From Enterococcus thailandicus (GTDB taxonomy: Bacteria; Bacillota; Bacilli; Lactobacillales; Enterococcaceae), in assembly GCF_001886265.1 (NCBI RefSeq), contig NZ_JXLE01000020.1:1-42637 (forward strand): a stretch of 42,637 nucleotides of DNA, in the 5' to 3' direction. Numbering within the stretch: position 1 is the stretch's first letter; each line of letters starts with the position of its first letter. Positions 29,573-37,556 of this stretch are shown here, piece after piece. Under the pieces are notes generated by a model that saw only the letters and a list, made by a program, of their open reading frames with translations, made no database searches and was not told where the DNA came from. The position numbers and the translations under genes are program-made.

Positions 29573-30256
29573 TTAATTTTGATGATTCTCTTTTTCAAGT
29601 TGACGATACTTGTCCATCTTCGCACTGAACAATTCACCATTTGTTGGCGGTGTATAGGTGATAGCATTGGCTCCTGCTTCAATTGTTTCCAAGATACTTT
29701 CCTCTGTTGGACCACCAGTTGCAATAATTGGTAGTTCCGGATACTTTTCTCGGAAATAACGAACAGTTTCTGCAGTTTCTTTACCAGCACTAATGTTGAT
29801 GATTGAAATACCTGCTTCTAGCTTTTCATCAAGTTCTGTATATTTAGAGGTCACCGTGCTAACTACAGGAATGTCAACAATCCGACAAACTTCTCGAACT
29901 GTTTCTAACGGCGTTGGTCCATTTAAGACAACGCCTAAGGAACCTTGTGCTTCAGCAAACATACTCATATAAGCAGAACGAGCGCCCTGAGTTAAACCGC
30001 CTCCCACACCAGAAAATACCGGAATGTCCGCAGCTTCAATTATACTTTTGGTAATTGCTGGGTGCGGTGTAAAAGGATAAACTGCGATTACTGCATTCGC
30101 ATTCGTGTTTCTAATAATCGCAATATCCGTTGTAAAAATAATTGATCGAATTTTTTTACCAAAAACTTTAATTCCACTTGCTTGCGAAATAACTTCTGGT
30201 ACACGAACAATATCTTTTCTTAATTCTGTCATGATTTCAGGAACAAACTCTGCCAT
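29573..30256 (-). CDS. Predicted TIM-barrel phosphate-binding protein, function unknown
   Basis: A 227-aa cytoplasmic protein of alternating strands and helices typical of a small TIM barrel. The C-terminal half has PIIATGGPTEESILETIEAGANAITYTPP, like the phosphate-binding loops of ThiE/NanE-type barrels, and the middle has PVFSGVGGGLTQGARS. I cannot assign a reaction; public annotation often calls such proteins hydrolases without support. AGAGGAAG lies before the ATG. It follows the glucosaminidase gene by 20 bases and ends at a terminator, so it closes a likely four-gene unit. Confidence 0.8.
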   Translation of the reverse strand: MAEFVPEIMTELRKDIVRVPEVISQASGIKVFGKKIRSIIFTTDIAIIRNTNANAVIAVYPFTPHPAITKSIIEAADIPVFSGVGGGLTQGARSAYMSMFAEAQGSLGVVLNGPTPLETVREVCRIVDIPVVSTVTSKYTELDEKLEAGISIINISAGKETAETVRYFREKYPELPIIATGGPTEESILETIEAGANAITYTPPTNGELFSAKMDKYRQLEKENHQN

Positions 30257-30276
30257 CCTGCCACTTCCTCTCCGCG

Positions 30277-30894
30277 TTATCTACGATCGTATTGATCAAG
30301 GTGATAGGTTTCAATTACTTGAATAATTTTTTGTGCATATGTGGGATCTGTTGCATACCCTGCATCTTGTAGTGCTTGCGAAGCTTCTTGGTAATTACTT
30401 GCTGTGATTACTCTTTCGTACAAAGCCGGATTCCAGTCAACGCCTTGAATAAATAGTTGAGTATGGTCATCCATGGATTCTTCCCATGAATGGTATACGC
30501 GAAACTCACCTTGAATCGTAATCCATGCTTCGTTGACATATTCTTTGGTTTCAAGACTTACTTTTTCTTGATCACCATAAGCTTTGATTCCAAATAAATT
30601 TTTATATTCACTCGCTAACGTGCTTTTCCCCCAGTTTGATTCAAGAATTGCTTGTCCCAGAATAATGCTCGGCAAGATACCATAAGCATTTTGTAATTCT
30701 TGTGCATGCGGAACAAGTTGTTGGATAAATTCTTGATGAGATTGTGCTTCTTGCTCTGCCGAATGATCGGTAAGTGGTGTCATCAATCCTCTTAAAGAAG
30801 CAAAAAAAGCAAATAGGATGAGTAAGCTTCCTGCGCATAAAACGATGAAACGCATTTTTTTCCGTCGACGACTTTTGAATTTTTTAATTGCCAT
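30277..30894 (-). CDS. Membrane-anchored glucosaminidase-type peptidoglycan hydrolase
   Basis: A 205-aa protein with a basic N-terminus and one membrane segment (about 15-35), then a glucosaminidase domain (about 55-200). IILGQAILESNWGKS carries the likely catalytic Glu (E85), followed by YKNLFGIKAYG, the family signature of FlgJ/LytG-like enzymes. It probably cuts glycan strands at the cell surface. It lies 8 bases after a VanY-like carboxypeptidase, which points to a joint role in peptidoglycan turnover. No cell-wall-binding repeats are present. Confidence 0.9.
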   Translation of the reverse strand: MAIKKFKSRRRKKMRFIVLCAGSLLILFAFFASLRGLMTPLTDHSAEQEAQSHQEFIQQLVPHAQELQNAYGILPSIILGQAILESNWGKSTLASEYKNLFGIKAYGDQEKVSLETKEYVNEAWITIQGEFRVYHSWEESMDDHTQLFIQGVDWNPALYERVITASNYQEASQALQDAGYATDPTYAQKIIQVIETYHLDQYDRR

Positions 30895-30902
30895 CTATGT
30901 TC

Positions 30903-31739
30903 CTACTTTTCCTTTAATTCATTCAAATACTCTTCTAACGTCAACTGATTTTTTGTGATATATTCAGCACTTTCTTTTCCCACGTAGCGAAGGTGCCAAG
31001 GTTCATAAGTGATTTTGGTAATATCTTCACGATTTTTTGGATAGCGAACAATAAAACCATATTTAGCACAATTTTCTGCAATCCATTTTGCACCTGGTTG
31101 ATCGCCATAGCTAGCTTCCAAAACAGTTGAAGGATAGTTGTTGTACCAATCTTCATCAACTACATCGACGGCTAAACCCGTATGATGCTCACTATAGCCT
31201 GGCTCGGTAATCGTTTGTTTCGTGATTTTCGTTGCTGCTTCTTCAGTAATTCCCTGTTGTGCCATTACTTCTTGGACATGTTGTGCGAATACTTGCTCTT
31301 GTGACGTGACTGAACGAAACGCTGAAACCATGACAAGTGGATAACCAGCCTCTTGTGCTGCTTGGGCAAATTCTTGATAATCAGGTTCAATTCTCTTATC
31401 AATCAAATAACCATTTGATAAAGCCGTCAATTGACTTGACTCATCTACTTCAGTTTCCAACTTATTTTCTGGTCCAACTAATACTAGCTTCCAGTCATCT
31501 GTACTAACATCAGGTAATTCTGACGTCGTTTTTGTTTTTTGTTTACTTTTCTTATTTGTTGATGAACTTTCAGTCGTATCGGTAATACTGGCAAGCCCCT
31601 TTTTAGGACTTTTTGCAGCTTTTTTTACTTCTGTTTGTCTTGTCGCTTCGACTTCGCCAGCATTATGGTCTGACATAAAAATGTAGCCCATCGCGCCAAT
31701 CATAATAATGACTGAAGCAAAACCTAAAATTTTCTTCAC
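30903..31739 (-). CDS. VanY-family D-alanyl-D-alanine carboxypeptidase
   Basis: Removes the terminal D-Ala of peptidoglycan stem peptides outside the membrane. The 278-aa protein has a signal/anchor segment (about 4-22), a Lys/Ser/Thr-rich linker (about 30-80) and the zinc peptidase domain with SAFRS (139-143), SEHHTGLAVD (183-192; His and Asp zinc ligands) and EPWHLRYVG (246-254; catalytic Glu, zinc His). The start is GTG after AAAGGA. No van cluster is nearby, so this is a housekeeping enzyme of the DdcY/VanY type rather than vancomycin resistance. Confidence 0.92.
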   Translation of the reverse strand: MKKILGFASVIIMIGAMGYIFMSDHNAGEVEATRQTEVKKAAKSPKKGLASITDTTESSSTNKKSKQKTKTTSELPDVSTDDWKLVLVGPENKLETEVDESSQLTALSNGYLIDKRIEPDYQEFAQAAQEAGYPLVMVSAFRSVTSQEQVFAQHVQEVMAQQGITEEAATKITKQTITEPGYSEHHTGLAVDVVDEDWYNNYPSTVLEASYGDQPGAKWIAENCAKYGFIVRYPKNREDITKITYEPWHLRYVGKESAEYITKNQLTLEEYLNELKEK

Positions 31740-31761
31740 TTAAAAAATCCTTTCATTCCCT

Positions 31762-32292
31762 TTAATGCTCAGCGTTTACTTCATGGACATAGGTTTCCTC
31801 AAGGTTTTCATTCACCCAGTCTAAAAGTTCCACTTTTTCGCCTTCGATTTGTTGCTGAATATCCGCTGGCAATCGGAAATTCAAAATATCGTCATAGCCC
31901 CATTCATCATAGTGAATACTCACTTTCAAGTCAAGGTATCTGCTAGGATGTTGTTCATTTTTTAACGGAATCAATTCAACCTCTGCGACGCCACTGTGCA
32001 ACCATTTTTGGGCAATTCGTGTCTTGATTTGTTTGTATTCAGCAACAGCAATCGTTCTCTTTTCTGGAAAAATAATTGTCTGTCTTAGAATTTTTTGGGT
32101 CAACATCCATTCATAATCAGTAAAAAGATTTTTTACTTTCTGCATAGCTTCAGATGGTAAATTTTTTTCACCCTTTTTCCATGCGTCCCATTCTTCTTTA
32201 TTGATTAGTAGGTACTCGTCTAAGAAAAATTGCTCTGATTCAAATTGTTCTAATAATACACTTATAATAAGATCAATATATACTTGATGCAT
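31762..32292 (-). CDS. Unknown protein, 176 aa
   Basis: I do not recognise a family. The protein is acidic and Trp/Glu-rich, with no signal or membrane segment. The N-terminus (MHQVYIDLIISVLLEQF) looks helical, the middle carries a Lys-rich part (EWDAWKKGEKNLPSEAMQKVKNLF) and the C-terminal third reads like strands (YLDLKVSIHYDEWGYDDILNFRLP). GAGGAGGGG precedes the ATG strongly. It starts the - strand unit that continues into the VanY-like gene 22 bases later, which suggests a cell-envelope link, but nothing more can be inferred. Confidence 0.8.
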   Translation of the reverse strand: MHQVYIDLIISVLLEQFESEQFFLDEYLLINKEEWDAWKKGEKNLPSEAMQKVKNLFTDYEWMLTQKILRQTIIFPEKRTIAVAEYKQIKTRIAQKWLHSGVAEVELIPLKNEQHPSRYLDLKVSIHYDEWGYDDILNFRLPADIQQQIEGEKVELLDWVNENLEETYVHEVNAEH

Positions 32293-32405
32293 CCGAATCC
32301 CCTCCTCTTTTCATTTTACTTAAATTCAGAAAAAAAATCATCTTTTTCATTGCGCCTTCAAGTTTTTTTATCGTTTAGGCACTTTTTCTTAAAATCAAGT
32401 CAAAC

Positions 32406-32416
32406 TTTGCTATACT
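32406..32416 (+). promoter_or_regulatory. Extended -10 promoter of the Gfo/Idh/MocA gene
   Basis: TTTGC-TATACT with TG one base before the -10 (32411-32416); no good -35 is seen. The start point would be about 40 bases before the ATG, which has AAAGGAG upstream. Confidence 0.5.
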
Positions 32417-32465
32417 TAATAGGTAAACTGCATCTATTTTAAAGATTAAAAAGGAGCTATCTCTC

Positions 32466-33422
32466 ATGAAAAAATATCAATGGGGAATTATCGGTTTAGG
32501 AACAATTGCGAAAGAATTCGCTGAAAATTTCAATCAAAATTCAAGTACACTATCCGCAGTTGCTTCTCGTTCGCTAGCCAAAGCACAGGCATTTGCAACA
32601 GATTATGGTATTGAAAAAGCTTATGGAAGTTATCAAGACCTTTTGGCAGATGACGAGATTGATATCATTTATATAGCTGTACCAAATCGCCAACATCTTT
32701 CACACATTTTGGCAGCATTAGAAGCAGGAAAACACGTCTTATGCGAAAAAGCAATCACAATGAATACTGCTGAGTTAGCTGAGGCAATGAAACTAGCGGA
32801 GGAAAAAGGGTTGATTCTTGCTGAAGCAATGACCATCTTTAACATGCCACTTTATCAACGACTTCATTCACTAGTTGACAGCAAGAAATTAGGTAAATTA
32901 AAAATGATTCAGGCTCCTTTTGGTAGTGCAAAGGAACCAGATCCTACTAATCGTTTTTTCAATCCAGATTTAGCTGGCGGTGCTTTACTTGATATTGGTA
33001 CCTACGCAGTTTCGTTTGCGCGTTTCTTTCTAACTGCTCAACCAGAAGTAGTTGCTTCGACGATGATTCCGTTTGAAACAGGCGTTGATGAACAATCGGT
33101 TACGATTTTACGAAATGATCAGGACGAATTAGCAACTGTTAGCCTAACCTTCCGAGCAAAAATGCCTAAAGTTGGTATCGTTGCTTATGAAAATGGCTAC
33201 ATTACAATTACTGATTATCCACGTGCAGATCGTGCTGAGATTACTTATGTCGATGGTACAAAAGAATTCATCGAAAGTGGTAGCACTTCACAAGCTTTAA
33301 ATTATGAAATTGCGAACATGGTACAGATGATTGAAGGTGAATTACCTAATCGCTCACTTTATTTAACCAAAGATGTCATTGACATTCTGGACCAAATGCA
33401 CATATATTGGCAAAAAGCGTAA
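32466..33422 (+). CDS. Gfo/Idh/MocA family oxidoreductase
   Basis: NAD(P)-dependent dehydrogenase of the sugar/inositol type, cytoplasmic. The 318-aa protein has an N-terminal Rossmann fold (WGIIGLGTIAKEFAENF, about 6-22) and the conserved LCEKAITMN (catalytic Lys in EKP-like position, here EKA) followed by the C-terminal beta-sheet domain with GGALLDIGTYAV. The usual EKP is EKA here, a small departure. It is a single gene with its own promoter and a terminator; substrate unknown. Confidence 0.9.
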   Translation: MKKYQWGIIGLGTIAKEFAENFNQNSSTLSAVASRSLAKAQAFATDYGIEKAYGSYQDLLADDEIDIIYIAVPNRQHLSHILAALEAGKHVLCEKAITMNTAELAEAMKLAEEKGLILAEAMTIFNMPLYQRLHSLVDSKKLGKLKMIQAPFGSAKEPDPTNRFFNPDLAGGALLDIGTYAVSFARFFLTAQPEVVASTMIPFETGVDEQSVTILRNDQDELATVSLTFRAKMPKVGIVAYENGYITITDYPRADRAEITYVDGTKEFIESGSTSQALNYEIANMVQMIEGELPNRSLYLTKDVIDILDQMHIYWQKA

Positions 33423-33449
33423 CAATTAGACAAACAGAAATCAAAAAAT

Positions 33450-33545
33450 AATTAGCTTCAAAAGTAAGAAGGACAATTTAAAAATCGCTTCATCTATTTT
33501 TTAAAAATTATTCAGCTTCTTTTTCCGAGAGAGCTACTTTTGAGA
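33450..33545. repeat. Degenerate hairpin element, possibly related to the 1501-1756 repeat
   Basis: TCAAAAGTA (33458-33466) pairs perfectly with TACTTTTGA (33535-33543) across 68 bases, and the 3' end TTTTGAGAAAAC resembles the TTTGAGAACACC end of the repeats at 1501-1756. AATAATTAGCTTC and AATTATTCAGCTTC form an internal near-direct repeat. Confidence 0.35.
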
Positions 33546-33561
33546 AAACATTTAATCATGA

Positions 33562-33609
33562 AAAAGTGTCTGGGACATAATCATTTTGATTCCTGTCCCA
33601 GACACTTTT
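33562..33609. terminator. Bidirectional terminator between convergent genes
   Basis: Perfect 16-bp stem AAAAGTGTCTGGGACA (33562-33577) with its complement at 33594-33609, flanked by A and T tracts. Confidence 0.9.
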
Positions 33610-34575
33610 CTATGAATTACTCTGTTGTTTTTGCTGTGCAAATTCTGCTTTGATTTCAATAAAACTTTTAAATGATTGTAAAAACTGAAACAGTTCTGCA
33701 CGATTCTCAAACTCAGACCGCTTTTGTGGCAACGGCATTTGCCGATATTCAGCATAAACTTCATGGATTCGTTCCATAATACGTGTACCGTCATTTTCTT
33801 CAGCAAACGTTTCTGCTGTATAGATCAGTAAGCCGTAAATCTGCTCACTATATGGATTGGGCGACTCAATTCGCTCTAAATTTTGAATCATATTATTTAA
33901 CACATTTAGTTGTGCCCGTCTCATTGAAAAGTAAGTTTCATAGTAGCCTTCCTGTCTGACCCAATCATTTTCATGATGATTTCGAGCTTCTAACTGACTT
34001 GCTCGAATAAACGCTAATAGTTGTTGGCAATCTTCTTCGATAAGCCGCTCGTTTCCTTCTTTTAACAATGAATCAGCCATTTCTTGTAACAACTGACGAA
34101 ATTCAACCTCAATCACTAATTGATTTTCTTGTAGCCGCTTTTCGGTATTAGGCATGTAAATATTTGCTACTAAAGCTAATCCTACGCCAATAACCATCAA
34201 TCCTAATGCATTTAAAATTAGTGACACAGCCATGCTTTGCTCAACTAAATACTGTGTAACCAAAACAGAGTTCACAACGATTCCTTCTGTTAACTTAAAT
34301 TGAACTGCTAACGGAATAAAAAGAAGTAAAAAGAATCCAAACCCAATCGGAGAAAAACCAAGGAGCTTAAAGCTAAGGAAAGCAACGACTGTCGCCAAAA
34401 TGAAAGCAATAAAACGATCGACACCCGTCCTTATTGTCGACCTCCTCGTATTACCAACACTCAAAACGGCAATAATCCCAGCTGAAGGCCAATAAAGTAA
34501 AGGCAAGCTGTTCGCGATCAGCATCGCAAATGTTGCACTAATTACTGTTTTTATCGTTCGCATACCAATCCGCAT
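33610..34575 (-). CDS. Aromatic acid exporter (FUSC/DUF939) family membrane protein, long form
   Basis: The 321-aa protein has an N-terminal half with about 4-5 membrane segments (to about 145) and a C-terminal soluble helical half (about 150-321, with RLQENQLVIEVEFRQLL). This is the Firmicutes version of the FUSC/ArAE family; members are thought to export aromatic or other small molecules, but the cargo here is unknown. I start at ATG 34575 (MRIGMRTIKTVIS), preceded by AAGGGGG; the frame extends eight codons further without a ribosome site. A shorter paralog faces away from it at 34684. Confidence 0.85.
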   Translation of the reverse strand: MRIGMRTIKTVISATFAMLIANSLPLLYWPSAGIIAVLSVGNTRRSTIRTGVDRFIAFILATVVAFLSFKLLGFSPIGFGFFLLLFIPLAVQFKLTEGIVVNSVLVTQYLVEQSMAVSLILNALGLMVIGVGLALVANIYMPNTEKRLQENQLVIEVEFRQLLQEMADSLLKEGNERLIEEDCQQLLAFIRASQLEARNHHENDWVRQEGYYETYFSMRRAQLNVLNNMIQNLERIESPNPYSEQIYGLLIYTAETFAEENDGTRIMERIHEVYAEYRQMPLPQKRSEFENRAELFQFLQSFKSFIEIKAEFAQQKQQSNS

Positions 34576-34683
34576 ACATTTCCCCCTTTTTTCATCCAAT
34601 TATACTAAACCTCTACGCTAAAAACTAGCAAACATGCCGAAGATTCGTTATGATTAAAAAAAGGGATTAAAGGAGAAAAAGTT

Positions 34684-35274
34684 ATGCAAATCGGTCGTTT
34701 CCGCCTCGGTATGCGGACTATAAAAAGTGCACTAGCTGTTTTTATCTGTATGTTAGTCTTTCACTTCTTTCAGCGAGGCAATCCATTGATTGCTGCGCTG
34801 TCAGCCGTTTTTTCTTTACGCCAAGATTTAACATCGACTGTTTCCTTTGGTCGCTCTCGAATCATCGGAAATTCAATTGGCGGTGTTCTAGCCATTATCT
34901 TTTTCTTCATCAAGCACTACTTCCACAATGATTTTTTAGTTGAACTATTTTTATTACCTGTTTTGGTTATCATAACCATCGTAGTTTCAGATGGCATCGA
35001 CAACAATTCTGGAATCATTTCAGCCATTTCTACTTTGCTAATGATTTCTTTGAGTATTCCTCAAGGTGAGTCTACTCTTTACGCATTACAGCGGGTTTTC
35101 GATACCTTCATTGGAACATTCATTGCTCTAGGAATTAATTTTGTGTTACGACCACCAGAAGATGAGAAGAAAAAAGAATTGGCTGAAGATTTAGTCGAGT
35201 TACAAAAGAAAGAACGTACTTTGCGTAAAAGTTTAGTAGAAATTGAAAAACAAATCGAAAAACAAAAAAAATAA
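34684..35274 (+). CDS. FUSC/DUF939 family membrane protein, short form
   Basis: A 196-aa protein with about 5 membrane segments (about 12-160) and a charged coiled-coil-like tail (KKKELAEDLVELQKKERTLRKSLVEIEKQIEKQ, about 162-195). Its start (RLGMRTIKSALAVFICML) matches the start of the divergent neighbour (RIGMRTIKTVISATFAML), showing they are paralogs. It lacks the soluble C-terminal domain of the long form. AAAGGAG precedes the ATG. The 108-base gap carries promoters for both directions; they may be co-regulated. Confidence 0.85.
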   Translation: MQIGRFRLGMRTIKSALAVFICMLVFHFFQRGNPLIAALSAVFSLRQDLTSTVSFGRSRIIGNSIGGVLAIIFFFIKHYFHNDFLVELFLLPVLVIITIVVSDGIDNNSGIISAISTLLMISLSIPQGESTLYALQRVFDTFIGTFIALGINFVLRPPEDEKKKELAEDLVELQKKERTLRKSLVEIEKQIEKQKK

Positions 35275-35286
35275 ACATTGTCCCAC

Positions 35287-35332
35287 AAAAAGACCACTGT
35301 AAAATGATTAAACATTTTACAGTGGTCTTTTT
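35287..35332. terminator. Bidirectional terminator before floT
   Basis: Perfect 20-bp stem (35287-35306 with 35313-35332, core AGACCACTGTAAAATG) with A and T tracts on both sides. Confidence 0.92.
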
Positions 35333-35341
35333 GATTTTTAA

Positions 35342-36835
35342 CTATACCTCGTCATTATTTGCTGGTTTTGAGTCGCCTTCGTACAAATTCACTTGACTTG
35401 AAGTCCCTTTGGTTGAAAGATTCTCAATAATTTCTTTTAAATCCAGACCCGTTGTTGCTTTTAAAGTTTCTTGTGTGGATGCTAATAAGTTGGTTGCATA
35501 TCCGGTTACTCGATTCGCTCCACCATTTTCACCAGATCCATTTCCAGTATCAACAACAGAAATTTTTTCAATGTTTCCTAATGGTTGTGCTGCTTCACGC
35601 ATCAATTGTGGTAACATTTCAATCACCATGCTTAACACAGCCGCCTCACCATATTCTTTAAAGGCATCAGCAATTTTTTGTTTTGCTTCGGCTTCGGCTT
35701 TCCCTTTTGCTAAAATGGCTTCGGCTTCCGCTTGACCAGCCAAACGAGTTTGGCTTGCTTGTGCCTCAGCTAAAGCTTCTACTCTAAAACGTTCTGCCTC
35801 GGCTTCAGTTACTTCTTTTACTTTCTGTGCTTGTGCTTCTTGTTCTTTCGCGTAACGGTCAGCATCTGCTTTTTTCTTCACTTCAGAATCATATTGCTTT
35901 TCTCGACGGATGATTTCTTTTTCTTCTAATTCAATTTGCTTTTGTCTTTCAACGACCTTCATTTGCATTTCTTGCTCAATAACTTGTTGTTGTGCACGGG
36001 CACTTTCTAAGTTATACGCTTGGTCTGCCTTCGCTTTAGCAACATCTTGTTCTTGTTTATAAGTTGCTAACTTCAATTCTTTTTCTTTTACTGATTCAGC
36101 GATTTCTGTTTGTCGTTGTAATTCTGCAGCTTGTGATTCTTTTTCAGCTTGTGCTTTTTTGATTCGCGTTTCTTTCAATGCTTCGGCTTCCGCAATTTCT
36201 GCATCTCGCTTCACTTGAGCAATTCTTGGTTTCCCTAATGAATCAAGATAGCCGTTTTTATCACGAACTTCTTTGATCGTAAATGAAACAATAATCAGCC
36301 CCATCTTCGCTAAATCAACAGAAGCAACTTCTTGAACACTTTGGCTGAATTTATCACGATTTTGATAAATTTCTTCCACTGTCATCGAGCCCAAGATTGA
36401 ACGTAAATGTCCTTCAAGAACTTCTCTCGCTTCGTTTTCTAATTCATCGGTTGTTTTTCCTAAAAATTGTTCTGCCGCTGTTGCAATTTCTTCCACAGAT
36501 GAACCGATTTTAATGATCGATGTTCCATCACACATAACTGGTACACCTTGCTCTGTGTAAACTTCTGGCGTAGAAACATCTAACTTACTAGAAAGTAAAC
36601 TGATTCGGTTAGAACGTTGGAAAACGGGTAAAACAAATGCACCGCCACCGCGGACGATTTTGATTTTATTATTACTTTCGTCTGTGTGGACATTTTTCTT
36701 TCCTAAATAACTACCACTGATAATTAACGCTTCATCGGGTTTTGCTGTTTGATACTTTGATACGAAAACAATTAAAAGCATCAATAAAATAAAGATAACA
36801 ATTGCAACTGATAAAAAAGCTCCTGATATAACCAT
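35342..36835 (-). CDS. floT: Flotillin-family membrane scaffold protein
   Basis: SPFH/flotillin protein that organises membrane microdomains. The 497-aa sequence has one N-terminal membrane segment (about 5-25), the SPFH domain (about 30-200, with RGGGAFVLPVFQRSNRISLLSSKLDV) and a long Ala/Glu/Lys/Gln-rich coiled coil (about 205-400) with repeated EAEA motifs, ending in a flexible tail. It sits 13 bases after the NfeD-like gene, the same pairing as yuaF-floT in Bacillus. The start ATG is preceded by a purine-rich AGGGAGTG site. Confidence 0.93.
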   Translation of the reverse strand: MVISGAFLSVAIVIFILLMLLIVFVSKYQTAKPDEALIISGSYLGKKNVHTDESNNKIKIVRGGGAFVLPVFQRSNRISLLSSKLDVSTPEVYTEQGVPVMCDGTSIIKIGSSVEEIATAAEQFLGKTTDELENEAREVLEGHLRSILGSMTVEEIYQNRDKFSQSVQEVASVDLAKMGLIIVSFTIKEVRDKNGYLDSLGKPRIAQVKRDAEIAEAEALKETRIKKAQAEKESQAAELQRQTEIAESVKEKELKLATYKQEQDVAKAKADQAYNLESARAQQQVIEQEMQMKVVERQKQIELEEKEIIRREKQYDSEVKKKADADRYAKEQEAQAQKVKEVTEAEAERFRVEALAEAQASQTRLAGQAEAEAILAKGKAEAEAKQKIADAFKEYGEAAVLSMVIEMLPQLMREAAQPLGNIEKISVVDTGNGSGENGGANRVTGYATNLLASTQETLKATTGLDLKEIIENLSTKGTSSQVNLYEGDSKPANNDEV

Positions 36836-36848
36836 TCAACACACTCCC

Positions 36849-37373
36849 TTAAGATTTTAGCATTCCGTCATATGGGATGACGTAACATACTCTGTCTTTT
36901 ACTTCGATAATCAACACTTTTGTCCCTCTTTGAGCCATTGTTTCCTGTTCCGCATAAAAACAAGCAGGTCGATTGATCGATCCCGTTACACTTTGAAGTT
37001 GTATTTCTCCCATTCCTTTGATTGGAATTGGTGTAACGACTTGCGCTACTTGTCCCTCTAATGTTTTTTCAGACGAAGATAGTGTTGCTTCCGCATTCTT
37101 CATTGGCATCAAAATATAAAAATTGAGCAAGAATACCAATACACTTGAAATTGCAGCACTAATCACAAAAATCAAAACTGACGACCATTCAGTCAAACTT
37201 TCTCCTAAGTAGCCAAACAGACTTGTAAATGCTAACCAAGGTACTAACAACATTGGATCTAGCGGCCCGTCAAAATCAAACACATCGCCAAAAATAACCA
37301 AAAGAACTGCGATTCCCGCACAAATAAGTAGCGTATACCAATAAATCGTTTCTAATGCGATCCCCCCAAACAT
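36849..37373 (-). CDS. NfeD-like membrane protein (flotillin partner)
   Basis: A 174-aa protein with about 3-4 membrane segments in the first 100 residues and a C-terminal OB-fold-like NfeD domain (about 105-174, LEGQVAQVVTPIPIKGMGEIQLQSVTGSINRPACF). I start at ATG 37373 (MFGGIALETIYW), seven bases after AAAGGAGG; the longer frame lacks support. NfeD-type proteins commonly pair with SPFH proteins and help membrane organisation, and floT follows directly. The promoter is divergent from the nuclease gene and abuts three 21-bp-spaced repeats. Confidence 0.9.
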   Translation of the reverse strand: MFGGIALETIYWYTLLICAGIAVLLVIFGDVFDFDGPLDPMLLVPWLAFTSLFGYLGESLTEWSSVLIFVISAAISSVLVFLLNFYILMPMKNAEATLSSSEKTLEGQVAQVVTPIPIKGMGEIQLQSVTGSINRPACFYAEQETMAQRGTKVLIIEVKDRVCYVIPYDGMLKS

Positions 37374-37395
37374 AAAGCGCCTCCTTTTATCTTCT

Positions 37396-37424
37396 ATCAT
37401 ACCAATTATCAATAAGCGTGTACA
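37396..37424 (-). promoter_or_regulatory. Predicted promoter of the NfeD-floT pair
   Basis: TGTACA (37419-37424), 17-bp spacer and TATGAT (37396-37401) with TG before it, on the - strand. It is next to the repeat array at 37427. Confidence 0.55.
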
Positions 37425-37426
37425 CC

Positions 37427-37481
37427 ACATTTTATGAGTGAAAATCAGTATTTTATGACTTCAAGACAACACTTTATGAGT
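37427..37481. repeat. Three 13-bp direct repeats at exact 21-bp period
   Basis: ACATTTTATGAGT (37427-37439), GTATTTTATGACT (37448-37460) and ACACTTTATGAGT (37469-37481) start 21 bases apart, two DNA turns. They lie between the divergent promoters of nfeD-floT and the nuclease gene. Direct repeats with this spacing are typical of LytTR-type response regulators (ComE, AgrA) and some others; the repeat core here (ACA-TTTATGA) only partly resembles those consensuses. Confidence 0.7.
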
Positions 37482-37556
37482 TTTTGTTGTCGTTATTAAT
37501 AAATTTTACTATTATAAATAATCTATTTCACCTATACTGGATAACGAGGTGAAAAA

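Noticed and set aside
30903-31739. Vancomycin-resistance determinant (VanY)
   Set aside because: The protein is VanY-family, but no vanHAX or vanRS genes are near; it is more likely a chromosomal wall enzyme.
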